Origin: Saxidomus purpurata
Taxonomy: Eukaryota; Mollusca; Bivalvia; Venerida; Veneridae
Assembly (NCBI GenBank): GCA_022818135.1
Contig: JAFMSR010000016.1
Coordinates: 43,645,642 to 43,709,641 of the forward strand
Direction of reading: 5' to 3'
DNA: 64,000 nucleotides
Shown here: positions 43,301 through 52,870 of the stretch, one piece after another
How positions within the stretch are numbered: position 1 is the stretch's first letter
Layout of the letters: every line of letters begins with the position of its first letter
The notes under the pieces: model-generated
Seen by the model: the letters and a program-made list of their open reading frames with translations, nothing else
Told to the model about the DNA's origin: nothing
Databases searched by the model: none
Translations under genes and position numbers: made by a program

Positions 43301-44070
43301 ATGGAACAAAAAATAGTATTAAGTTCAGAAGTAGCCAGGACAAATGATCAAAATAATAATTCCGTTTCCCCAAGTAACTTCATAGTAAGATTTAGCCGAC
43401 CTCTGGTTTTAGATAAAAATAAACGATATGTTGTTGGTTTAGATAGTATAAACACTATGACTTATTCATGGCATAATATAAGTGATGAATATGATAATAA
43501 ACGCATTCGATATAATAATGGAAAGGAATGGAAGGATATTATTTTTCAAAATGGTTCTTATAGTTACACTGATATTAATGATTACATCGAAGAAACCCTG
43601 TTGGCTAATGGTGACTTTAATGGTGATTCATCTATTGCACCCCTGAGTTTAGAGTTTGATCTTAGTAGCTTTAAAATATTAATTTCAGTTCATGATGGTT
43701 TTTTATTAGATTTAAGACTGTCTAATTTTCATAAATTGCTTGGATTGAGCAAAAAGCCATAAGAAAATCAGAATGGGGCCTGTTGTCACCAAATATAACA
43801 AACTCTGTAGACACAATATATATTCATTGTGATTTAATTGACAACTCGCTTGTTGATGGTAATTTTGGTGATGTTTTGTATGCCCTTAGTACTGCAGATT
43901 TAACAAGAGCTTATCCGTTCACAAAAGAACCAAACAGAGTGTGTTACTCCGAAATTAATAAAAGCATAATTAATTCAATAAAAATATATCTAACAGATGT
44001 TTTCGGAAGAATAATAAATTTGAATGGGATTGATACAAGTTTCACATTAATTTTAAAAGAAATAATATAG
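43301..44070 (+). pseudogene. minor capsid (penton) protein, copy 1, frameshifted
   Basis: ATG after AGATATAA. First frame 153 codons: VLSSEVARTNDQNNNSVSPS, NFIVRFSRPLVLDKNKRYVV, YSYTDINDYIEETL, ending in HKLLGLSKKP. A -1 shift at the AAAAAG tract near 43,755 connects to SPNITNSVDTIYIHCDLIDN, ADLTRAYPFTKEP and INLNGIDTSFTLIL, ending at 44,070. Together about 255 residues, matching the single jelly-roll minor capsid protein of Polintons, which forms pentons. Frame loss is shared by all three copies. Confidence 0.85.
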
Positions 44071-44071
44071 A

Positions 44072-44566
44072 ATGGTGTATAAAAAAATCTATGATGAAAA
44101 TAAAGGAACGTATATCTATATTGATCCTAGGGATGGGTCTTTACAGACTCCATATTCGTCTCAGGCCGAGGTACAATCCGAGGTGGGGTTGGGTATTTTA
44201 GATACATTGGCTTCGGTTGGGCAGAAAATATTTTCGTCTTCTGTCAAAGATGTAGCTAAAAAAGCCCTAGAAACAGCGGGAAAACAAGCGTTAGAAAGTG
44301 GAACAAAAAAGATTGGGACAGAGGTTGGTAATTTAGCTGCAGATAAAATCACAAATGTATTAAAGGGCCACAAAGACCGCAAAAATCAATCCAAGCCCCA
44401 AGGGGAAATGATTATAAAGGAATTTAAAAAAATGGATGAAATGAATAATGAAAATAATATAAATATGAGAGTTAATAGATTATTATCTGGGTCGTGTATT
44501 AGGAAATCTTTAGATAAATCTTTAGATATTAATACAGCGGCCAATAGATTGCTACATAAAAAATAA
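44072..44566 (+). CDS. small basic virion-like protein, copy 1
   Basis: 164 intact codons; ATG one base after the penton stop and directly behind AATATAGA. The centre (ASVGQKIFSSSVKDVAKKAL and on) alternates Ala/Gly/Lys/Val in an amphipathic helix pattern similar to membrane-active minor virion proteins such as adenovirus pVI; the C-terminus is basic (NRLLHKK). The pVI comparison is by character, not by proven homology. Placement between penton and major capsid genes supports a structural role. Confidence 0.6.
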   Translation: MVYKKIYDENKGTYIYIDPRDGSLQTPYSSQAEVQSEVGLGILDTLASVGQKIFSSSVKDVAKKALETAGKQALESGTKKIGTEVGNLAADKITNVLKGHKDRKNQSKPQGEMIIKEFKKMDEMNNENNINMRVNRLLSGSCIRKSLDKSLDINTAANRLLHKK

Positions 44567-44640
44567 AAAAAAATAAAAAAATATAATATATAAATGTTTA
44601 GCAGTAAAAAGCATTGTGAAAATATTTCACATAGATATAA

Positions 44641-45410
44641 ATGGAACAAAAAATAGTATTAAGTTCAGAAGTAGCCAGGACAAATGATCAAAATAATAAT
44701 TCCGTTTCCCCAAGTAACTTCATAGTAAGATTTAGCCGACCTCTGGTTTTAGATAAAAATAAACGATATGTTGTTGGTTTAGATAGTATAAACACTATGA
44801 CTTATTCATGGCATAATATAAGTGATGAATATGATAATAAACGCATTCGATATAATAATGGAAAGGAATGGAAGGATATTATTTTTCAAAATGGTTCTTA
44901 TAGTTACACTGATATTAATGATTACATCGAAGAAACCCTGTTGGCTAATGGTGACTTTAATGGTGATTCATCTATTGCACCCCTGAGTTTAGAGTTTGAT
45001 CTTAGTAGCTTTAAAATATTAATTTCAGTTCATGATGGTTTTTTATTAGATTTAAGACTGTCTAATTTTCATAAATTGCTTGGATTGAGCAAAAAGCCAT
45101 AAGAAAATCAGAATGGGGCCTGTTGTCACCAAATATAACAAACTCTGTAGACACAATATATATTCATTGTGATTTAATTGACAACTCGCTTGTTGATGGT
45201 AATTTTGGTGATGTTTTGTATGCCCTTAGTACTGCAGATTTAACAAGAGCTTATCCGTTCACAAAAGAACCAAACAGAGTGTGTTACTCCGAAATTAATA
45301 AAAGCATAATTAATTCAATAAAAATATATCTAACAGATGTTTTCGGAAGAATAATAAATTTGAATGGGATTGATACAAGTTTCACATTAATTTTAAAAGA
45401 AATAATATAG
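44641..45410 (+). pseudogene. minor capsid (penton) protein, copy 2
   Basis: Second tandem copy with the same two reading frames (44,641-45,102 and 45,123-45,410) and the same -1 shift. The translation is identical to copy 1. Confidence 0.85.
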
Positions 45411-45411
45411 A

Positions 45412-45906
45412 ATGGTGTATAAAAAAATCTATGATGAAAATAAAGGAACGTATATCTATATTGATCCTAGGGATGGGTCTTTACAGACTCCATATTCGTC
45501 TCAGGCCGAGGTACAATCCGAGGTGGGGTTGGGTATTTTAGATACATTGGCTTCGGTTGGGCAGAAAATATTTTCGTCTTCTGTCAAAGATGTAGCTAAA
45601 AAAGCCCTAGAAACAGCGGGAAAACAAGCGTTAGAAAGTGGAACAAAAAAGATTGGGACAGAGGTTGGTAATTTAGCTGCAGATAAAATCACAAATGTAT
45701 TAAAGGGCCACAAAGACCGCAAAAATCAATCCAAGCCCCAAGGGGAAATGATTATAAAGGAATTTAAAAAAATGGATGAAATGAATAATGAAAATAATAT
45801 AAATATGAGAGTTAATAGATTATTATCTGGGTCGTGTATTAGGAAATCTTTAGATAAATCTTTAGATATTAATACAGCGGCCAATAGATTGCTACATAAA
45901 AAATAA
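45412..45906 (+). CDS. small basic virion-like protein, copy 2
   Basis: Translation identical to copy 1 at 44,072-44,566, with the same spacing after the penton gene. Confidence 0.6.
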   Translation: MVYKKIYDENKGTYIYIDPRDGSLQTPYSSQAEVQSEVGLGILDTLASVGQKIFSSSVKDVAKKALETAGKQALESGTKKIGTEVGNLAADKITNVLKGHKDRKNQSKPQGEMIIKEFKKMDEMNNENNINMRVNRLLSGSCIRKSLDKSLDINTAANRLLHKK

Positions 45907-45982
45907 AAAAAAAATAAAAAAAATATAATATATAAATGTTTAGCAGTAAAAAGCATTGTGAAAATATTTCACATAGATATAA

Positions 45983-46752
45983 ATGGAACAAAAAATAGTA
46001 TTAAGTTCAGAAGTAGCCAGGACAAATGATCAAAATAATAATTCCGTTTCCCCAAGTAACTTCATAGTAAGATTTAGCCGACCTCTGGTTTTAGATAAAA
46101 ATAAACGATATGTTGTTGGTTTAGATAGTATAAACACTATGACTTATTCATGGCATAATATAAGTGATGAATATGATAATAAACGCATTCGATATAATAA
46201 TGGAAAGGAATGGAAGGATATTATTTTTCAAAATGGTTCTTATAGTTACACTGATATTAATGATTACATCGAAGAAACCCTGTTGGCTAATGGTGACTTT
46301 AATGGTGATTCATCTATTGCACCCCTGAGTTTAGAGTTTGATCTTAGTAGCTTTAAAATATTAATTTCAGTTCATGATGGTTTTTTATTAGATTTAAGAC
46401 TGTCTAATTTTCATAAATTGCTTGGATTGAGCAAAAAGCCATAAGAAAATCAGAATGGGGCCTGTTGTCACCAAATATAACAAACTCTGTAGACACAATA
46501 TATATTCATTGTGATTTAATTGACAACTCGCTTGTTGATGGTAATTTTGGTGATGTTTTGTATGCCCTTAGTACTGCAGATTTAACAAGAGCTTATCCGT
46601 TCACAAAAGAACCAAACAGAGTGTGTTACTCCGAAATTAATAAAAGCATAATTAATTCAATAAAAATATATCTAACAGATGTTTTCGGAAGAATAATAAA
46701 TTTGAATGGGATTGATACAAGTTTCACATTAATTTTAAAAGAAATAATATAG
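45983..46752 (+). pseudogene. minor capsid (penton) protein, copy 3
   Basis: Third tandem copy, frames 45,983-46,444 and 46,465-46,752, with the same shift. This is the copy that stands next to the intact start of the major capsid gene. Confidence 0.85.
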
Positions 46753-46753
46753 A

Positions 46754-47248
46754 ATGGTGTATAAAAAAATCTATGATGAAAATAAAGGAACGTATATCTA
46801 TATTGATCCTAGGGATGGGTCTTTACAGACTCCATATTCGTCTCAGGCCGAGGTACAATCCGAGGTGGGGTTGGGTATTTTAGATACATTGGCTTCGGTT
46901 GGGCAGAAAATATTTTCGTCTTCTGTCAAAGATGTAGCTAAAAAAGCCCTAGAAACAGCGGGAAAACAAGCGTTAGAAAGTGGAACAAAAAAGATTGGGA
47001 CAGAGGTTGGTAATTTAGCTGCAGATAAAATCACAAATGTATTAAAGGGCCACAAAGACCGCAAAAATCAATCCAAGCCCCAAGGGGAAATGATTATAAA
47101 GGAATTTAAAAAAATGGATGAAATGAATAATGAAAATAATATAAATATGAGAGTTAATAGATTATTATCTGGGTCGTGTATTAGGAAATCTTTAGATAAA
47201 TCTTTAGATATTAATACAGCGGCCAATAGATTGCTACATAAAAAATAA
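46754..47248 (+). CDS. small basic virion-like protein, copy 3
   Basis: Translation identical to the other two copies. The A-rich spacer behind it (47,248-47,270) leads into the major capsid start. Confidence 0.6.
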   Translation: MVYKKIYDENKGTYIYIDPRDGSLQTPYSSQAEVQSEVGLGILDTLASVGQKIFSSSVKDVAKKALETAGKQALESGTKKIGTEVGNLAADKITNVLKGHKDRKNQSKPQGEMIIKEFKKMDEMNNENNINMRVNRLLSGSCIRKSLDKSLDINTAANRLLHKK

Positions 47249-47265
47249 AAAAAAAATAAAAAAAA

Positions 47266-47280
47266 TATAATATATAAATG
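47266..47280 (+). promoter_or_regulatory. start-proximal motif of the major capsid gene
   Basis: ATAATATATAAATG overlaps the capsid ATG. The same text precedes the gene at 48,379 and is duplicated with the module at 44,586 and 45,932. It resembles the TAAATG late-promoter element of large DNA viruses; the resemblance does not prove function. Confidence 0.55.
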
Positions 47281-48366
47281 TTTAGCAGTAAAAAGCATTG
47301 TGAAAGATATGAAATGACACCAATTCAGCTGGATACACCCTTAATATCTGTACTTGGAAACAATGTTAAACAACAAAAAAGCGGTTACCATTTTACAATA
47401 AATGATAGATCATCCTATTTTGATTGGTTTAATGGTTATTTTGAGGTTAGCTTTAATGTTACTAAACTTGCGGATGGGGGAGCTTATGGTAATGCAAATC
47501 AAATTGATTTAATTAATAATGCAGCATCGTTAATTAATCAACTTTTAATAAAACAAAATGGGAAAATTATTTATGATTGTAATAACTTATACAAAGTGGC
47601 AAATGTTAAGAACTTGATTGGGTTATCAAAAGACTATACAGAATCAACAGGAACAAATGAATTTTTTTATCTAGATACCAGCGCTGTTGCAGAAGGCAGG
47701 GACGACCACGTTGGATTTAATAAAGGGTTTGCGAGTAGAAAAGCGCTAATTCAAGGTAGAAATGAAATAAACGCGAAAATTCCATTAAGTAATTATTCCT
47801 TTTTCGAGGGTTTAGAAACTAATATGTTGCCCCCAAGTCAAATACAAATCACTCTTTAATTAACAGAAGATGATGAATTAATTTTCAGAGCCGGTGGTGC
47901 TGATGCAGGTCGGGTTATCATCACAAAGCTAACACTATGGGTTCCAAGAATGGTATTTAACACTGATGGTATGGCTCTCGTTTCTGAATCATACATGGTT
48001 ACAAAACAATGGAAATATCTCTGGGAAATGGTTACACAATCACAAGACACACAACAAACTGATATAGACTTTAGATTAACAGCTGGTGTGTCAAACCCCA
48101 AACATGTATTTGTTTATTTACAACGGTCCGACAAAAGTAATTCACAGGAACACAATCCATATCTACTTGACACGTTTAAGGTAAATGCAGCTAATAATAA
48201 TTGTACCATGAATTCTTGTCGGCTTGAAGTTGGGAATGGTGTTTTTTACCCCGAAACAGAATACACAAGTATTGCAAGAGTTTTTGATGATGTTATAAGT
48301 TATTTCCATAAACAAAATGATAAAAATACAGGAAGTCTTTTAAACACATCAATATATAATGTATAA
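47278..48366 (+). pseudogene. major capsid protein (double jelly-roll), one stop, short C-terminus
   Basis: 193 codons to TAA at 47,857-47,859, after which the same frame continues (LTEDDELIFRAGGADAGRVI, then KLTLWVPRMV) to 48,366. Motifs typical of Polinton major capsid proteins: YFDWFNGYFEVSFNVTKLAD, NAASLINQLLIKQNGKIIYD, LIGLSKDYTES, KIPLSNYSFFEGLETNMLPP and the later TDIDFRLTAGVSNPKHVFVY. The total of 362 positions is shorter than the 450-600 of relatives, and the end SLLNTSIYNV comes where a further strand would be expected, so a C-terminal deletion is likely. It builds the hexon-like shell. Confidence 0.9.
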
Positions 48367-48378
48367 TATAATATATAA

Positions 48379-49026
48379 ATGGCAAATTTAATAGAATACA
48401 AGGTTAATTTATCTAATGGACAAAAGAAAAAACTTGCAAAGGCGTATGAAGATAAATGTCCGCACACTTTTAGATTAAGTAAAAATCAATTAACTGGTAG
48501 CTTTCCTTTGTTATTGACGCAAAGGCAAGTTAATAATATAAATAAGGCTAAAACAAAAAATACTGGTGTAGATATTAAAATATCTCCTACCCAAATGAGA
48601 GCTCAGTCACAAAACGGGGGTTTTCTTGGGGCATTGGCTGGCCTTTTGACTAAATCGATTTTACCTATTGTTACTAAATTTGCGCCCAAAGTATTAGCTC
48701 CACTGGGAGTTGGTGCCCTTTCTGGACTAGCGAGTACTGGTGTATCAAAAATATTAGGTAATGGTATGATTCAAGTTGCGAACAATAAAAAGAAAGAAAT
48801 TCATCTATATTTAACATCCGGGCAACAGAGACAGTTAATGAAAACAAACAGAATAAAACTAACACAAAAACAAAAACAAGATGGTGGGTTTCTTGGTATG
48901 CTTGCCGCAAGCTTGGGTATACCACTTATTACATCTTTATTGAGTGGTAAAGGCTTACAAATCGACACTCAACGAGTGCCGTACAGACGAATTCCTATAC
49001 TAAAAAAAAAAAAAAATTCAGAATAA
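48379..49026 (+). CDS. glycine-rich hydrophobic Polinton protein
   Basis: 215 intact codons behind AATATATAAATG. Two similar blocks start with GGFLGALAGLLTKSILP (about residue 80) and GGFLGMLAASLGIPLITSLL (about residue 170); between them a third hydrophobic segment (KVLAPLGVGALSGLAS). NGG/DGG before FLG resembles adenain cleavage sites (xxGG-x), without the usual P4 hydrophobic residue. The C-terminus is basic and ends in a 15-A run. Possibly a membrane-interacting or DNA-condensing virion protein processed by the neighbouring protease; inferred. Confidence 0.65.
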   Translation: MANLIEYKVNLSNGQKKKLAKAYEDKCPHTFRLSKNQLTGSFPLLLTQRQVNNINKAKTKNTGVDIKISPTQMRAQSQNGGFLGALAGLLTKSILPIVTKFAPKVLAPLGVGALSGLASTGVSKILGNGMIQVANNKKKEIHLYLTSGQQRQLMKTNRIKLTQKQKQDGGFLGMLAASLGIPLITSLLSGKGLQIDTQRVPYRRIPILKKKKNSE

Positions 49027-49456
49027 ACCCCTTTCTAACTTTGATATCTTAGCTTGGGTTAAACAACTAAGGATTAAACATTTTAGAGGTGTTTTAAGTA
49101 GAAATAATTTAAAACCTTTAGGGACTCCATACCGAAAGCAAAAGCAAGATGAATGTGGGATAATAAATTTAGATGACTCTGTTGGACCTGGTACGCATTG
49201 GGTGTGTTATGTGGGGTTATTTTACTTTGATTCGTTTGGGTTAGTCCCACCAAATGAAATTATTAAATATATTCCAAATATTAAGTACAACAGTATTGAA
49301 TATCAGGATAGACAAAGTACACTATGTGGATACTATTGTTTATTTTTTATACATTTACTACAAAACAAAGTACCATTGTATGATATATTGTATAAAATAT
49401 TAAACCCTAACAATCAAAAAGAAAATGAACAAACAATTATAACTTATTTTAATTAA
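49004..49456 (+). CDS. adenain/Ulp1-like cysteine protease
   Basis: Open from 49,004 with no Met until 49,202, which is inside the domain. Catalytic set of C5-type proteases: His in GTHWVCYV, Asp in FYFDSFG, Gln in EYQDRQS and Cys in LCGYYCLFF. The N-terminal part (NKPLSNFDILAWVKQL, KHFRGVLSRNNL, DECGIINLDDSVGPG) matches the family start. The reading frame begins in the 15-A run (49,002-49,016) at the end of the previous gene, so either a start was lost or the two are joined by slippage. The enzyme matures virion proteins in adenoviruses and virophages. Confidence 0.87.
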   Translation, partial: KKKKIQNKPLSNFDILAWVKQLRIKHFRGVLSRNNLKPLGTPYRKQKQDECGIINLDDSVGPGTHWVCYVGLFYFDSFGLVPPNEIIKYIPNIKYNSIEYQDRQSTLCGYYCLFFIHLLQNKVPLYDILYKILNPNNQKENEQTIITYFN

Positions 49457-49540
49457 ACACTGTGCTGGAAAAAAATTGCAAAATCCTCCTGCCGCCTAAT
49501 CCTTCACCTTGGGGCCGAGGAATTCTTTATTTGTGTGCAG

Positions 49541-49962
49541 TTATGCGTGTGCTTATACTACAATCCTACGCTTGATTACACAAAGCTAAACATTAACCTA
49601 ACATGGTATTGGAAAACAAATAATCAGTCATTTGTGTGTTTGTGTCACAATCCTACACTTGGTTAAACATATTTAAACTAGTGAATCAGTCATGCGTGTG
49701 ATTCTGCTACAATCCTACGCTTGATTACACAAAGCTTTAATGTGATCATTCCTTGTTAAAATCAATCATGTATGTGCTTGTGCTACAATCCTACGCTTCG
49801 TTACACAAAACGAAACAATAATCTTACATGGTATTGAAAAACTAATAATCAATCATGTATGTGCTTGGACTACAGTCCTACGCTTGGTTAAACATATATT
49901 CAAATTTGAGAATCAGTCAAGCGTGTGATTCTGCTACAATCCTACGCTTGGTTACACAAAGT
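49541..49962 (+). repeat. degenerate tandem repeat near the Polinton right end
   Basis: Six occurrences of ACAATCCTACGCTTGGTTAC or close variants, at about 49,560, 49,647, 49,709, 49,789, 49,871 and 49,935, spaced 59-88 bp, each preceded by a GTGTG-TT-TGCT block. It fills the space between the protease gene and the right inverted repeat. Confidence 0.85.
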
Positions 49963-50610
49963 CTTAAATTTTTTCTCTCAGTTATATCAATTCCGCCTCT
50001 TTTGATGGACTCCAAACGAATTCGTTCATTAAATTGAAATATTTATCACTGTATTTCTTGTTCCTTACTATCGGTTGGATATTTTTCCCGGATATGTTGT
50101 GTCAATATATTCAAATCACAAAAAAGTTCTTCCCTGAAATAAAGAAACACATTTAAGTAAAGTGAAATCTGCAAAAAATAGCAGGAAAATAAATCGTAAT
50201 AGCATAATAACTCAACATTAGAGTCGTAAAAATACAAAATGTAGTATACTTACATTGCTAATCTTTTAAACGTGTTTGTGCTTCTTTATAGTATTATTTT
50301 ACAAGTCAAATGTTTAACGATGTTGTTTTCTTCTATGGCTGCCAGTTTGGTCTGGTTGTGTTTCCAGAAAATTCTGATCACATACGTCATATCTACTTCC
50401 TGTAAATGCGTGGTTGTGTTTCCAGAAAATCATATAAATAGATGTAATTCAAGTTTCTAATAACTTTATGTAAACTCGCTTCCGCCTTCGCTTGCGTCTG
50501 CGTTAAGTGAACTATTGGTAAACGGATGTAAATATTTATTGGTATAAAAATAGATGTAGTTTTCCAATATTGATTCACTTTCGCTTTCGCCTCTCTATAC
50601 AGAAAGTGTA
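49963..50610. other. Polinton right-end non-coding stretch
   Basis: AT-rich. Two similar segments around TGGTTGTGTTTCCAGAAAAT (50,352 and 50,410) and two around GAAGTG/CGCTTTCGCC are the only structure seen. No gene. Confidence 0.5.
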
Positions 50611-50778
50611 TTGATATTAATATATAAAAATGATGTGGGTTAAGTTTATAAGAGTAGTATATAAAAGGAGAGTTACAGGTACGGATTGGATTTTATGTTT
50701 AGGTGCTTTTCCGAATGAAAGAGGAAAAGCACTTTTACATTTTCCAACTGCGCTGTAACTCTCCTTTTATGCACTACT
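50611..50778 (-). repeat. Polinton right terminal inverted repeat
   Basis: Reverse complement of 30,709-30,880, including the internal palindrome. The outermost bases read GCACTACT where the left end predicts TATACTACT-like text, so the tip has diverged slightly. Confidence 0.95.
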
Positions 50779-50784
50779 TTGGAT
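50779..50784. repeat. 6-bp target site duplication, right (Polinton)
   Basis: TTGGAT, identical to 30,703-30,708. Confidence 0.95.
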
Positions 50785-51985
50785 GCCATTATCTCTATCC
50801 AATTACAGAGTTTTATATCCTTTTTGTCAGAAAATCTGAAACGATACAGCTAAAACACGATCCCGATAAGCAGACAGGCAGCAGACTGGCAGACTAACAG
50901 ACAGCCAGACTAATATAGGTCACAGATTGGAACAAACATGACAAAAAAGATAAAGAAATGGCGGACAAAACCTGATGTCGGACAACAAATGAAAATTGCA
51001 TGGTAGGGGAAAACTTGACTCATTGTCTAAGTACGCCACTGGCGTGAAAAATGCAGCCATTTTCTATAGCAAAATATATACATTTTCAATAAAACTTCAT
51101 CTATCATATAACATCCTGTAAATAGTCATTTTTTCATAAATGCATGCAATAAGATTAAAAATCACGATCAACAATTATTAAATAGTCAACTGTTTTTCAT
51201 ATTTACCAACTCATTAGAAATAATTGAAATTTGAACTACATTTTTATACCTTATTTTTTCTTTAAAGTAAAAATAAAATTTCGAAAGAACTTGTTTCGCG
51301 ATCAAGTGAGAATGTGTGTATAGTCCCGATAGGGAAAATAAACGAGAATTAATCTCAAATCGTTTCGACTGATGTGTCTACTCAAGCAATTTTGGGGCAG
51401 ATGTAAATCGCCCTGTATTTTTCTGCACAAAAATTGGGGAAAGTTCCTGCAGTGTTATTTTTCTTATGGGTAATTACGATATCATTTTACATCTGTGCTG
51501 TCATTTAAATATCTTTCCTTTTCCAAGTACAGTCAACTACTGATCCACCGGGCAAAGAAACAATTGTTAATCTGTTGTTGAAACACCCGTCAATAAAGCT
51601 CATTTGTCAGAAGTAACTTTGACAAGTTTGGCAGCTGTCAGAAACGACCAGATTCAATATGAAGGTTTGCACGATATTACTATTAAGTGTTTCAGTATAG
51701 AGATCTAGATTTAAATGTTAAATTGCAACTCAACTCATACTTTGACTCCGGGAACATTTTGTTAGTTTAGTTGGTAAACCACGATCCAGGCATTCAGAAT
51801 TTCTACAATGTGTTATCTTCACTTAACTCGTACTTTGGGTTTGACTCTAGTTCATTTCGTAAATCATGATCCTGCCATTCATAATTTCTACAATTTATTA
51901 TGTATCAGACAATTCTACTGATCTTCTATTTGAAATGAGTTATCATCCGATACAAGTTACTTAGACCTCGGAATACTTCACGAAT
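50785..51985. other. no gene seen
   Basis: AT-rich right flank of the Polinton, with CAGACAGG/GGCAGACT-like short repeats at 50,870-50,915. No supported feature. Confidence 0.5.
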
Positions 51986-52870
51986 ACTCCTCTTATTGAC
52001 AGGGGACATACATGTCAATCCGGGACCGGTTCACAATCCTTGCATCAAATGTCGTCGTCAGATTGCCTGCAATCATCGTGCAGTGAAATGTGATTCTTTT
52101 TATCATCGGTGGATATAAAGTGTCAAATTTCACCTTCAGAATTTTGCCAACTTTCAAACAGTGAAATGCAATGAAATGTGTTGTGTAAAAATTGTGTTGC
52201 TACGACAATTTTGATGGTTCCATTTATAATAGCAACAAACCAACTCGAGTGTTGACTACTCTCAATTTAGTTGTTTTGAACAAAAAGACTTACATTTAAT
52301 ATATTTTAACACAAGATTCTCATTATCTAAAATGTCAGATATCAGACAGTTTACTCTATATGCCAGATTTGCAATAATAGTTTTTTTTTGAAACCTGGCT
52401 AGATTACTCTGTGACTGATTCTGGAGTAGAAATTCAAGGTAATTGCAGCATACACAGAGACCGCAATAGACAAGGTGGTGGTGAGTATTTGTCTAGAAGG
52501 GAATACATAGCTTTCATTGGGTGAAATGACTTACAATTTCATAAATTAGAAGCTGTGTTGGATGAACTGTTTTTACCGAAATCTAAACCAATTATTTTTT
52601 GTTCATGGTACCGACATCAAATCAGAACAAGTTTTTAGAACATTCTGAAACGGTTTTATCTAAATTAAACACATTTTATGCCATCCTTAGAGCAATAACA
52701 TCTGTTTCAAAGATGTAAAAAGTAGTTTGCTTAAAAGTTAAACGCGTATTTTAAGTGTTTTTAATCTAAAGCAACTTATTGATGATTATACTAGAATTAC
52801 AAAATTGTCTTCATCTTTATTAAACCATATCTTATGTAGTCAAGAAGAAAACAGTACTCAGTCTTGTCAG

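Larger units (their letters stand above)
43281..47304 (+). repeat. tandem triplication of the penton/small-protein module (1.34 kb unit)
   Basis: Units 43,281-44,620, 44,621-45,962 and 45,963-47,304. They are collinear and seem to differ only in A-run lengths near the unit end. Each holds one penton gene, one small basic-protein gene, and the promoter and first 27 bases of the major capsid gene (TATAAATGTTTAGCAG). Units one and two therefore end in a capsid start that runs into the next unit. Junctions share a few A residues (GTGAA/AATATTTCAC). Confidence 0.93.
30709..50778. mobile_element. Polinton/Maverick element, full length, inactive
   Basis: 20,070 bp between TTGGAT duplications, with inverted repeats starting AGTAGT. 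It carries the complete Polinton gene set: integrase, packaging ATPase, protein-primed DNA polymerase B, protease, major and minor capsid proteins. It adds a phospholipase A2-like protein, a fibre-like protein, a NUMOD1-like protein, a small membrane protein and small basic/glycine-rich proteins. The first four genes are on the minus strand and the rest on the plus strand. Nearly every large gene is damaged. Four secondary insertions lie inside: a Tigger-like element (31,527) and three retroelement copies (33,082; 36,415; 40,724). Such elements replicate through a polymerase primed by a protein and probably form virions; nothing here can do so unaided. Confidence 0.97.

Noticed and set aside
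44161..47064. Minus-strand ORFs repeated at 44.2, 45.5 and 46.8 kb
   Set aside because: They are shadows of the triplicated small basic protein and repeat only because the DNA repeats.
30709..50778. Active virus or transposon
   Set aside because: Polymerase, integrase, ATPase, capsid and penton genes all carry inactivating changes or insertions.
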